A DNA stretch of 7,453 nucleotides, taken from Kiritimatiellia bacterium. Its GTDB lineage: Bacteria > Verrucomicrobiota > Kiritimatiellia > SLAD01. The stretch lies in NCBI GenBank assembly GCA_007127595.1, contig SKZA01000309.1:1-7453 (forward strand). Reading direction: 5' to 3'. This document shows positions 1-6,285 of this stretch, one piece after another (the stretch's first letter is position 1; each line of letters begins with the position of its first letter). Both the position numbers and the translations under genes were made by a program. Below the pieces are notes generated by a model. It searched no databases and was not told where the DNA came from. It worked only from the letters and a program-made list of their open reading frames with translations.

Positions 1-968
1 AAGCGTCGCAGACAGGCTCAGCCACCAACATCATCTCCGGTTTGGGCACGGGCATGATGTCCACCGCGCTGCCCATCATCTGCCTGGTGGCGGCCATCAT
101 CGTTTCGTATCACTTTGCCGGCCTCTACGGCATCGCCATCGCCGCACTCGGCATGCTCGCCACCACGGGCATCACGTTGGCGGTGGACGCCTACGGGCCG
201 ATTGCCGATAACGCGGGTGGTTGCGCCGAAATGGCGGAATTGCCCAAGGAAGTCCGTGAACGGACGGATAAGCTCGATGCGGTCGGGAACACCACCGCAG
301 CAATTGGTAAAGGTTTTGCGATCGGATCGGCGGCGCTCACGGCGTTGGCGTTGTTTGCCGCCTATCGGACGACCGTCAACGGTCGTCTTGCGGATCTCGA
401 TCTGCCGGCCATGTCCATTGACGTGACGAATCCGCAGGTGATGGCGGGACTTTTCCTCGGCGCCATGTTGCCGTATCTGTTCTCGGCCTTCGCCATGGGC
501 GCGGTCGGACGCGCGGCGTTCGCCATGATTGAGGAAGTGCGTCGCCAGTTCAAAGAGATCCCCGGCTTACTCGAAGGCACGGGGAAAGCGGATTATGCGC
601 GTTGCGTGGACATCTCCACGGCGGCCGCCATCAAGGAAATGACCGTTCCCGCGCTGCTTGGCGTCTTAACGCCGGTGGTGGTGGGCTTCCTGGGCGGCGT
701 CGAAATGCTCGGGGGCGTGTTGGCCGGAGTGACCGTGTCCGGTGTCGCGATGGCCTTGTTCATGGCCAACTCGGGCGGCGCATGGGACAACGCGAAGAAA
801 CACATCGAAGCCGGCGCATTCGGTGGAAAAGGATCCGAGGCGCACAAGGCGGCGGTAACCGGTGACACGGTCGGCGACCCGTTCAAGGATACGGCCGGTC
901 CCTCGATCAACATTCTCATCAAGTTGATGAGTGTGGTGGCGTTGGTTATCGCGCCGCTCTTGATCTGA
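1..968 (+). CDS. hppA: Membrane-bound ion-pumping pyrophosphatase, C-terminal part (5' end outside window)
   Basis: The frame is open from base 3, giving 321 residues of the C-terminal part. Membrane pyrophosphatases hydrolyse PPi in the cytoplasm and pump H+ or Na+ across the membrane. Family blocks are seen in order: ATNIISGL (fragment residues 7-14), DAYGPIADNAGG (62-73), ERTDKLDAVGNTTAAIGKG (about 86-104), a VEEVRRQF-like helix, TGGAWDNAKK-like SGGAWDNAKKHIEAG, and near the end GDTVGDPFKDTAGPS. The Asp/Lys-rich blocks are the Mg-PPi-binding loops; the rest is hydrophobic membrane helix. Ala-99 and Gly-102 in the GNTTAAIG block correspond to the positions where K+-independent enzymes carry Lys and Thr, so this is the K+-dependent type by established rule. 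The ion pumped cannot be decided, because the deciding membrane Glu lies upstream of the window. It ends with TGA, followed by a long hairpin and no obvious T-tract terminator. Confidence 0.97.
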   Translation, partial: ASQTGSATNIISGLGTGMMSTALPIICLVAAIIVSYHFAGLYGIAIAALGMLATTGITLAVDAYGPIADNAGGCAEMAELPKEVRERTDKLDAVGNTTAAIGKGFAIGSAALTALALFAAYRTTVNGRLADLDLPAMSIDVTNPQVMAGLFLGAMLPYLFSAFAMGAVGRAAFAMIEEVRRQFKEIPGLLEGTGKADYARCVDISTAAAIKEMTVPALLGVLTPVVVGFLGGVEMLGGVLAGVTVSGVAMALFMANSGGAWDNAKKHIEAGAFGGKGSEAHKAAVTGDTVGDPFKDTAGPSINILIKLMSVVALVIAPLLI

Positions 969-984
969 CCGGCCGGGCCGCGTA

Positions 985-1040
985 GGGTTCGGGGTCCGGG
1001 GTTCAGGTTAACATCTTACTGAACCCCGAACCCTGAACCC
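985..1040. repeat. Long imperfect hairpin of inverted 7-bp units
   Basis: Two 22-nt arms, 985-1006 and 1019-1040, flank a 12-nt loop (1007-1018, GTTAACATCTTA). The arms pair along their whole length except for a C-A mismatch (996/1029) and a G-T wobble (991/1034). Each arm is itself three tandem heptamers: GGGTTCG, GGGTCCG, GGGTTCA on the left, and TGAACCC, CGAACCC, TGAACCC on the right. It fills most of the 83-nt gap between hppA and the MBL gene and ends 11 nt before that gene's ATG. No T-run follows, so a classical intrinsic terminator is not supported. RNA-processing boundary, attenuator or dispersed intergenic repeat are all possible. Confidence 0.85.
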
Positions 1041-1051
1041 TTACCCCCATC

Positions 1052-1822
1052 ATGAAGATCACCTTTCTCGGCACCGGCACCTCGCACGGGATTCCCGCTA
1101 TCGGGTGTTCATGCGAGGTCTGTCGTTCCTCCAATCCCCGAAACAAGCGCCGCCGCACCAGTTTGTATGTGCGTGCAGGGGATCTCCATCTGATCATCGA
1201 TACGCCCCCCGACTTTCGCGAGCAGGTGCTTTCATTCGGCGTGGAACGGGTGGATGCCGTGCTTTTGACACACGCCCATGCGGATCACATCTTCGGGTTC
1301 GATGATTTGCGCCGCTTTTGTTTCATGCAGAAGATGGTCATCCCCGTGTATGGTTCGGCCGACACGCTGGCCAGCATGCACCGGAAATTCGATTACGTCT
1401 TCCAAGAGAGCATCTGGCGTGCGAGCGTGCCGCAAGTCGAGTTTCTAGAGGCTGCAGAGCCATGGGTATTGGGTGATGTGGAGATTGAACCCGTTGCCGT
1501 TCCACACGGTCCCATGTCCGTATACGGGTACGTGATCCGGCACGCGGGCCGGGGGGTGGGCTATTTCCCGGATTGCAGCGATCTTCATGACGAGACGTGT
1601 GCGCGTTTGACCGGGCTTGATATCATGATTCTTGACGCGCTGCGCGAACGGGCGCATCCGACACACTTGAATCTCACGGAAAGTGTGGACGCCTTGCGTC
1701 GCATCGGTGCCCGTAGATCCTATATTACTCATCTATGCCATGATTTGGAACATGAACACACGCAAAGTCTGTTGCCGGAAGGGATCACCGTGCCGTACGA
1801 TGGCTTGGTGGTGGAGACCTAG
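1052..1822 (+). CDS. PhnP-like metallo-beta-lactamase-fold hydrolase
   Basis: This is a 256-residue cytoplasmic protein with no signal peptide. It opens with GTGTSHGIPAIGC (residues 7-19) and the Cys set C19, C21 and C24, the pattern that in E. coli PhnP binds a structural zinc together with a late His. The two-metal site is complete: THAHADH gives H74, H76, D78 and H79, followed by H152 (PHG), D174 (FPDCSD) and H227 (ITHLCHD). H205 in PTHLN matches the conserved His of PhnP RNHND. The family hydrolyses cyclic phosphodiesters (PhnP: 5-phosphoribosyl 1,2-cyclic phosphate), but many members have no known substrate and no other phn gene is in the window. The start at 1052 fits the family N-terminus, but there is no Shine-Dalgarno sequence: CTTACCCCCATC precedes it, right after a strong hairpin. 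First gene of a tight four-gene run. Specific substrate unknown. Confidence 0.93.
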   Translation: MKITFLGTGTSHGIPAIGCSCEVCRSSNPRNKRRRTSLYVRAGDLHLIIDTPPDFREQVLSFGVERVDAVLLTHAHADHIFGFDDLRRFCFMQKMVIPVYGSADTLASMHRKFDYVFQESIWRASVPQVEFLEAAEPWVLGDVEIEPVAVPHGPMSVYGYVIRHAGRGVGYFPDCSDLHDETCARLTGLDIMILDALRERAHPTHLNLTESVDALRRIGARRSYITHLCHDLEHEHTQSLLPEGITVPYDGLVVET

Positions 1823-1826
1823 CGTC

Positions 1827-3395
1827 ATGTCCAAATTTCAACTTCGCTTGCTTGGTATGCCGGTCGTCATGCTCTTGGCGCTAAGTCATGCCGTGCGCGC
1901 CGACCAGCCGCTGGTCGTTGTGCTTGCCAATAAGAACGTACCGGAATCGGTGGCATTGGCTCATTACTACATGGAAGCACGCCGGATTCCTGAAGAGCAA
2001 CTTTGCGTGTTGGATTTGCCGAAGGGCGAACAAATGTCGCGGCACAACTACAACACGCGGTTGCGGGACCCGCTGTTATCCTTCCTCCGTGAGCGTGAAT
2101 GGATTGAACAGGAAGCGCGTCCGGCCACCCAGGTGAACGGCCATCAAACCCCGTGGCTGACCACCACCTCGCGCGTGGATTTCGTCGTGTCCATGTATGG
2201 TGTGCCCTTGCGCGTGGCCGACACGCGTTTCCGGTTGATGTCGCGCATTACGGATCGGCTGGGTAAACCGGGTTTCAAGAATATGGCGGCGGTGGATTCG
2301 GAGTTGGCCCTATTGCTCGCTCCGCCCTACGACATTTCGGGGCCTCAGAAGAATCCCTTGCATCACAGCTTGAGCACGAGTCGAGCGGTGGGTGAAAACC
2401 ATTTCATCCTTGTCGCCGCACGACTGGACGGCCCCGACCCGGCTACCGTGCGCCGGATGATTGACGACACGCTCCGCGCCGAAAGGTACGGCTTATTGGG
2501 CCGGATGTATTTCGACGCCCGCGGTTTGACCGGCGGTTCGCATTATATCGGCGATTACTGGATCCGAGAGGCGTATGAGCGTTTTCGACGCATGGGGTAT
2601 GAGGCGCGGCTGGATCTGGAAGAGGCGATCTGGGATGAAGCGTATCCGATGGAGGACGCTGTACTCTATTTGGGTTGGTATGCAGAGCACATCGCAGGAC
2701 CCTTTCTCCGCGAGGATTTTCGCTTCCGGCCGGGCGCCATTACCTACCACAAACACTCGGCCAGCGCCATCAGCCTGAGAAAGCCGGATCGGTACTGGGC
2801 GGGTCCATTGCTCGCTCGCGGAGCGGCCGCTACGATGGGCGCTGTCAGCGAGCCCTTCCTGCAATTTACGCCCAACCTGCAACTCTTTGCCGAGCGTCTC
2901 GCGCATGGATACCGGTTCGGTGACGCCGTCTATATGGCCCAAAGCGTCGTATCGTGGCAGGTCACCGTCATCGGCGACCCGTTGTATCAACCCTTTCGCT
3001 ATGGCATTCGCGAACAGATCGAGCACTTGAAAGAGGATGACAAATCGGAAATTGAATGGGCCCATGTGCGACATGCCAACCTGATGATTCAGGAGGGGCG
3101 ATTCAATGTGGCGCTTCAATATCTGCGGGACCGGCTTCGTGAACGGGACAGCTTGGTGATCCGTGAGAAACTCGGGGATTTATATGCACTCAATGAACTT
3201 ATCGGAGACGCAGGCCGTCAATATCAGCATGTCATCACGCATGCAGAAACGGCGGAAACCGCGATTCGTGTCGGAGCCCGATGGATACGGATACTGCGCG
3301 GCCTGGGACTCGATGATCGGGCGGATGCCTTGCGCGAGAAATTGAAAAGCGAGTGGGGCGATCATCCGACCGCCGCATGGCTGGACAGGCATTAA
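1827..3395 (+). CDS. Secreted TIGR03790-family protein with helical C-terminal extension
   Basis: This is a 522-residue protein. The ATG at 1827 was chosen because it is 4 nt after the previous stop, has GGAG 10 nt upstream, and begins a good Sec signal peptide (about residues 1-25, ending AVRA before DQ). Longer in-frame starts would overlap the MBL gene and add unrelated sequence. TIGR03790 landmarks in order: NKNVPESVALAHYYMEARRIP (35-55), RVDFVVSMYGVPLRV (116-130), AARLDGPD (197-204), YLGWYAEHIAGPF (281-293), RPGAITYHKHSASA (301-314), GAAATMGAVSEPF (332-344) and VIGDPLYQPF (381-390). The biochemical function is unknown. Residues about 405-512 form amphipathic TPR-like helix pairs, absent from the core model as I recall it. 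The signal peptide places it in the periplasm or outside. It sits in an operon-like run with TatD 5 nt downstream. Confidence 0.9.
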   Translation: MSKFQLRLLGMPVVMLLALSHAVRADQPLVVVLANKNVPESVALAHYYMEARRIPEEQLCVLDLPKGEQMSRHNYNTRLRDPLLSFLREREWIEQEARPATQVNGHQTPWLTTTSRVDFVVSMYGVPLRVADTRFRLMSRITDRLGKPGFKNMAAVDSELALLLAPPYDISGPQKNPLHHSLSTSRAVGENHFILVAARLDGPDPATVRRMIDDTLRAERYGLLGRMYFDARGLTGGSHYIGDYWIREAYERFRRMGYEARLDLEEAIWDEAYPMEDAVLYLGWYAEHIAGPFLREDFRFRPGAITYHKHSASAISLRKPDRYWAGPLLARGAAATMGAVSEPFLQFTPNLQLFAERLAHGYRFGDAVYMAQSVVSWQVTVIGDPLYQPFRYGIREQIEHLKEDDKSEIEWAHVRHANLMIQEGRFNVALQYLRDRLRERDSLVIREKLGDLYALNELIGDAGRQYQHVITHAETAETAIRVGARWIRILRGLGLDDRADALREKLKSEWGDHPTAAWLDRH

Positions 3396-3400
3396 CCGTT

Positions 3401-4207
3401 ATGTGGATCGATTCCCACGCACATTTGGACTGTTTCATTGATGAAGGCGACCTGCCGGACATGCTGACGCGCGCCCGCGCGTCGGGTGTGACGGGGGTAA
3501 TCGCGATCGGGGGATCGGATGAGGCAAATGACAAAGCCCTGGCAGCCGCGCGGGAACACGAAGACGTATGCGCGGTGCTTGGGTATGACCGTGACGAAGC
3601 GGATCGCGCTCCTGCGGTAGGAGGGCTCGAAGCGCTCCTGTCGGATCCCGCCGTTGTTGGGGTGGGGGAAACCGGCTTGGACTATCATTACAGCGCTGAA
3701 ACCGCCTCCCAACAATGCGCCTTGTTGGAGCACATGCTCGATCTCGCCTGTGCGTGCCGCCTCCCGGTCGTCATTCATACGCGCGACGCCGAGGCCGACA
3801 CGCACCGCCTTTTGGCGCGCTATGCCGCGCGTTGGAACGGCCCGCGCGATGTGCCGGGCGTGATCCACTGCTACACGGGTGACGGCCCGTTCGCGCGCTC
3901 GCTCATGGATCTGGGTTTTATGATCAGTTTCAGCGGTATTGTCACCTTCAAGAAGGCGGACGCGTTACGCGAGGTGGCGCGGATCGTTCCGGACGACTTG
4001 TTACTCGTTGAAACGGACGCTCCTTATCTGGCGCCCGTGCCCTATCGCGGCAAGCGAAATGAACCGGCGTATGTGCCGCATGTCGGCGCAGCCGTTGCGG
4101 CCGTGCGCGGGCAGACACCGGAAGAGGTGGCGCGCATGACAACGGCGAACGTGCGCAGGCTATTCGGGAACTGGCCCGCTGCGCCAGACGAAGAGGCGAC
4201 GTCGTGA
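3401..4207 (+). CDS. TatD-family metal-dependent hydrolase (YcfH-like)
   Basis: This is a 268-residue cytoplasmic TIM-barrel hydrolase of the TatD family, associated with metal-dependent DNase activity. The metal ligands are all present: H6 and H8 (IDSHAHLD), E90 (GVGETGLDYH), H126 (PVVIHTRDA), H156 (VIHCYTG) and D206 (LLVETDAPYLAP). Other family marks are RGKRNEPAYVPHV (216-228) and the C-terminal NVRRLFG. The ATG at 3401 is chosen because MWIDSHAHLD is the usual start of the family; the frame is open 16 codons further, but that would overlap the preceding gene. The Shine-Dalgarno is weak. One oddity: the usual GxHPH block after the third strand reads GYDRD (61-65), so its conserved His and Pro are lost although the metal site is intact. 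The stop overlaps the next start (GTGA). Substrate not predictable. Confidence 0.93.
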   Translation: MWIDSHAHLDCFIDEGDLPDMLTRARASGVTGVIAIGGSDEANDKALAAAREHEDVCAVLGYDRDEADRAPAVGGLEALLSDPAVVGVGETGLDYHYSAETASQQCALLEHMLDLACACRLPVVIHTRDAEADTHRLLARYAARWNGPRDVPGVIHCYTGDGPFARSLMDLGFMISFSGIVTFKKADALREVARIVPDDLLLVETDAPYLAPVPYRGKRNEPAYVPHVGAAVAAVRGQTPEEVARMTTANVRRLFGNWPAAPDEEATS

Positions 4208-5007
4208 ATACATCCGTGATGAACCGTTTAGGGTGGGTCGGCCTGCTGGTCGGCGCGCTGTTATGGTCGGCCTGCGGACGAAACGGGCAGGAGCAAGCGG
4301 TGGTCGTATCCGGCGTGCCGGTCCAGTCCTACGAAGTCATCCGCAGCTATCCGCATGACAGGCGCGCCTTCACGCAAGGTCTCCAGTTTCATGACGGCCA
4401 ACTCTATGAAAGTACGGGACAACACGGCGCTTCCAGTCTGCGGCGGGTGGAATTGAAGACGGGACGCGTCCTGCAACGGGTCAATCTTCCAGACCGCTAT
4501 TTCGGCGAAGGAATCGCCATTGTGACCAACCGTATCCACATGCTGACCTGGCGCGCGGGCGTCGGTTTCATCTTTGACTTGGACACGCTCCGACGGGTCG
4601 GTCAATTCACGTATGCCGGGGAAGGGTGGGGCTTGGCCTATGACGGAGAGCATCTGATCATGAGCGATGGAAGTCATCGGTTACGTTTTCTGTCGCCCGA
4701 TACCTTTGACGTCATGCGTGTAGTGGATGTGACGGCGGACGGCGCACCGGTCGAGCGCCTCAATGAGTTGGCGTGGATCGAAGGTGAAATATGGGCGAAC
4801 GTATGGAAGACGGACCGCATCGCGCGCATCGATCCGGAATCGGGGCGGGTGCGCGCCTGGATTGATTTAACCGGGATTCTGCGTCCGGAATATGTCACCG
4901 GCCCGGTCGATGTATTAAACGGCATTGCGTATGACGAGGAAACCGGTCGCATCTTCGTGACGGGCAAGCTCTGGCCGCGCCTGTTCGAGATTCGCGTGGT
5001 GGACTAG
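4204..5007 (+). CDS. Glutaminyl-peptide cyclotransferase, plant/bacterial type (Glu_cyclase_2), probable lipoprotein
   Basis: This 267-residue protein converts N-terminal Gln of exported peptides to pyroglutamate, by homology to the papaya/Xanthomonas beta-propeller type rather than the zinc animal type. Family blocks are seen in order: SYPHDRRAFTQGLQF (48-62), LYESTGQHGASSLR (67-80), FGEGIAI (100-106), MLTWRAG (113-119), GEGWGLAYDG (139-148), MSDGSHRL (153-160), LNELAWIEGEIWANVW (186-201), DVLNGIAYD (236-244) and VTGKLWPRLFEI (252-263). The GTG at 4204 overlaps the tatD-like stop by four bases and has AGAGG 7 nt upstream; the ATG at 4219 lacks a ribosome site. The N-terminus is a hydrophobic export signal ending LWSAC (C24). 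This resembles a lipobox, but Trp at -3 is atypical, so lipidation is likely rather than certain. The usual LNELE reads LNELA. Last gene of the run. Confidence 0.93.
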   Translation: MNTSVMNRLGWVGLLVGALLWSACGRNGQEQAVVVSGVPVQSYEVIRSYPHDRRAFTQGLQFHDGQLYESTGQHGASSLRRVELKTGRVLQRVNLPDRYFGEGIAIVTNRIHMLTWRAGVGFIFDLDTLRRVGQFTYAGEGWGLAYDGEHLIMSDGSHRLRFLSPDTFDVMRVVDVTADGAPVERLNELAWIEGEIWANVWKTDRIARIDPESGRVRAWIDLTGILRPEYVTGPVDVLNGIAYDEETGRIFVTGKLWPRLFEIRVVD

Positions 5008-5041
5008 GGCGGGCTGCTGAATCGTTTGCTGCCCCGGCTTC

Positions 5042-5114
5042 GTAGCCGCGCCGGTAACGGCGTGGATGCGGAACCCCGTGGCGCATCCGGCCACCGTCTT
5101 ACGACGGCGGCTAC
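5042..5114. repeat. Inverted pair of 24-nt hairpin repeats between convergent genes (REP/BIME-like)
   Basis: The copy at 5042-5065 (minus orientation) and the copy at 5091-5114 (plus orientation) face each other. Read in the same direction, each has an 8-nt arm beginning CCA, a TTAC loop, a returning arm and a CTAC tail. Each keeps an A-C mismatch at the third pair from the outside. The outer ends GTAGCCGC and GCGGCTAC are perfect inverse complements, as are GGATGCG (5064-5070) and CGCATCC (5082-5088). The pair could therefore also form one large cruciform. It fills the 103-nt gap between two converging genes, and the TAG stop of the minus-strand gene lies inside the right copy. It may act as a bidirectional transcript end, but no T-run is present. 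Confidence 0.8.
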
Positions 5115-5620
5115 CGGTTGCCGCCCGGCGGGCGGATGGCTTGTGCGATCTCCGCCTGATCGATATACCATTCACGATCCCGTCTGACCCATTGCAGATG
5201 GAACTCGTGCATTTGTGTTTCCGCACGGCCGCCCATGTGCACGGTTCCCGTCGCCGTGAAACGCATGGAAGCCGTTCCGCTTGCCGTATCCACATCCAGG
5301 CGTCGATCACGGATACGTACCTGTAGACGGTCCACGCTGCTGTGCACCTGATAGAAAATGGTGGAGAGTTCTCTACGCGTCAGCCGTTGTGAAAGGAGCG
5401 GGCGCAGCCGCAATTCGGCTTCGGGGGTGAAGAATCCGACCACTTCCTGCGACTTGGCCAGCGTGCGCAAATGCCCTTCGCCCGTTTCCTTGGCTACGGC
5501 CTCCTGCAGTTGGCTCAGGCGTTTATTAATGCGTCGCTTGTCGCGATCCCATTGATGGATGACGACACCTACACCCAGCGCAAGGAGAAGCAATGCGTAT
5601 ATCCAAGTCTTGTACTTCAA
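5111..5620 (-). CDS. Membrane-anchored small protein of unknown function downstream of lepB
   Basis: The protein is 169 residues from a TTG start at 5620, which overlaps the lepB TGA stop (TTGA) and has GGGGAG 9 nt upstream. No ATG exists near this point, and the longer frame would run into lepB. It has a short basic N-terminus, one membrane segment (about 5-22, WIYALLLLALGVGVVIHQW), then a charged helix likely to form a short coiled coil (25-45, with INKRLSQLQEAVAKE). A mixed alpha/beta domain of about 100 residues follows, ending FHLQWVRRDREWYIDQAEI. That ending resembles the last strands of NTF2/SnoaL-like domains, but this is a weak fold guess. The soluble part probably faces the periplasm if the helix is a signal anchor. 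Overlap with lepB suggests translational coupling. The TAG stop lies within a repeat element. Confidence 0.82.
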   Translation of the reverse strand: MKYKTWIYALLLLALGVGVVIHQWDRDKRRINKRLSQLQEAVAKETGEGHLRTLAKSQEVVGFFTPEAELRLRPLLSQRLTRRELSTIFYQVHSSVDRLQVRIRDRRLDVDTASGTASMRFTATGTVHMGGRAETQMHEFHLQWVRRDREWYIDQAEIAQAIRPPGGNR

Positions 5621-6102
5621 AACACAACTCTCCCCGCAATGCGCGAGCGGTGCACGACGCCCATCGTATGCCACTCCCACGGCATGGCGCGGTTATCCCC
5701 GGCCACAAAGTATTCGTCGGGTTCCAAATTCTCCGGTTCCGTCGTCCATGTGCCATGTTTCATTACATACGGTTCATCGACGGAGCGACCGTTTACCATG
5801 AGCAGACCGTCCTCGAAATAGACCACATCCCCCGGCCCGGCCAAAACGCGTTTTAGAAACATGGTGCGGCGACCGGCCATCTCGATGACCACGACTTCGC
5901 CGGGTGTGGGCTCACGGAATCGATACACCAATGTGTTGGCCATGTTCAGGCTCGCGTCACGATAGGTGGGCGCCATGCTGTCACCTTTCACATAGACGGG
6001 GAGAAAGGCGAAACGAAACACGGCATAGCAGACCACAGCCAGAATCAGTGTGCGGATAAGCGTCTGCCGTGGGCGGCGTCCGATTAAAATCCGCCGCACC
6101 AT
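5617..6102 (-). CDS. lepB: Signal peptidase I, small single-anchor form
   Basis: This membrane-anchored serine/lysine protease removes signal peptides from exported proteins. With the ATG at 6102 it has 161 residues: a basic N-terminus (VRRILIGRRPRQ), one membrane helix (about 15-35), GDSMAPTY with catalytic Ser42, FLKRVLAGPGD with general-base Lys84, and EYFVAGDNR (130-138). After GDNR the common SxDSRxFG is replaced by AMPWEWHTMG; I recall this H-x-x-G variant from Verrucomicrobia-type enzymes. The start is uncertain. An ATG at 6168 adds 22 residues (MRVLLRAANG...), and the frame stays open to 6321, but that upstream stretch translates a hairpin repeat and looks non-coding. Neither ATG has a well-spaced ribosome site. 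The next gene overlaps the stop by four bases. Confidence 0.92.
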   Translation of the reverse strand: MVRRILIGRRPRQTLIRTLILAVVCYAVFRFAFLPVYVKGDSMAPTYRDASLNMANTLVYRFREPTPGEVVVIEMAGRRTMFLKRVLAGPGDVVYFEDGLLMVNGRSVDEPYVMKHGTWTTEPENLEPDEYFVAGDNRAMPWEWHTMGVVHRSRIAGRVVF

Positions 6103-6180
6103 TTCCCAGCGGCGCGGAGGGGGCCTGCGGGCATGCGGCCCATTGGCAGCCCTGAGAAGAACCCTCATGGGGTATGCCGT

Positions 6181-6204
6181 CCACCGCCTAACGGCGGCGG
6201 CTAC
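6181..6204 (+). repeat. Third copy of the 24-nt hairpin repeat (single)
   Basis: It begins CCACCGCC, has a TAAC loop and ends GGCGGCGG plus CTAC. It matches the copy at 5091-5114 at all but three positions. Two of these form a paired change in the stem (T-A there, C-G here) and the third is in the loop. Like the copy at 5042-5065 it is followed by GAAG. It stands alone with no inverted partner nearby and lies just upstream of lepB on its minus strand. Confidence 0.75.
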
Positions 6205-6263
6205 GAAGAAGAGGGCACTGTCGCCGCGCCCGCCCTGAAATCTAGGTGCGTGCTCCATTATGA

Positions 6264-6285
6264 CGGATACTTTAGCCCGTATCCG
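6264..6285. promoter_or_regulatory. Perfect 7-bp inverted repeat, possible operator
   Basis: CGGATAC and GTATCCG are separated by 8 nt (TTTAGCCC). A second, mutually exclusive hairpin, GCCCG-TATC-CGGGC (6275-6288), overlaps it. Its place between two divergent genes suits a repressor site or a leader structure for lepB, but only one example is visible, so function is a guess. Confidence 0.3.

Noticed and set aside
985..1040. Rho-independent terminator for hppA
   Set aside because: The stem is strong but no T-run follows on either strand, so I list it as a repeat hairpin rather than a terminator.
1683..1826. Longer N-terminus for the TIGR03790 protein
   Set aside because: It would overlap the MBL gene's conserved C-terminus, including the THLCHD metal motif, and would bury the signal peptide.
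2493..3119. A 208-codon open frame on the minus strand inside the TIGR03790 gene
   Set aside because: It lies fully within a well-supported gene with family motifs throughout, its translation matches nothing I recognise, and it looks like a by-product of G+C-rich codon use.
3392..3868. A 158-codon minus-strand open frame opposite the TatD gene
   Set aside because: It is a shadow of the TatD gene, with no ribosome site and no family motifs.
4219..5007. ATG at 4219 as start of the glutaminyl cyclase gene
   Set aside because: No ribosome site precedes it, whereas the GTG at 4204 has AGAGG at a 7-nt spacing and the usual overlap with the previous stop.
5042..5114. CRISPR-like array
   Set aside because: There are only two copies, in inverted orientation, with a 25-nt gap and no further units; direct repeats with regular spacers are absent.
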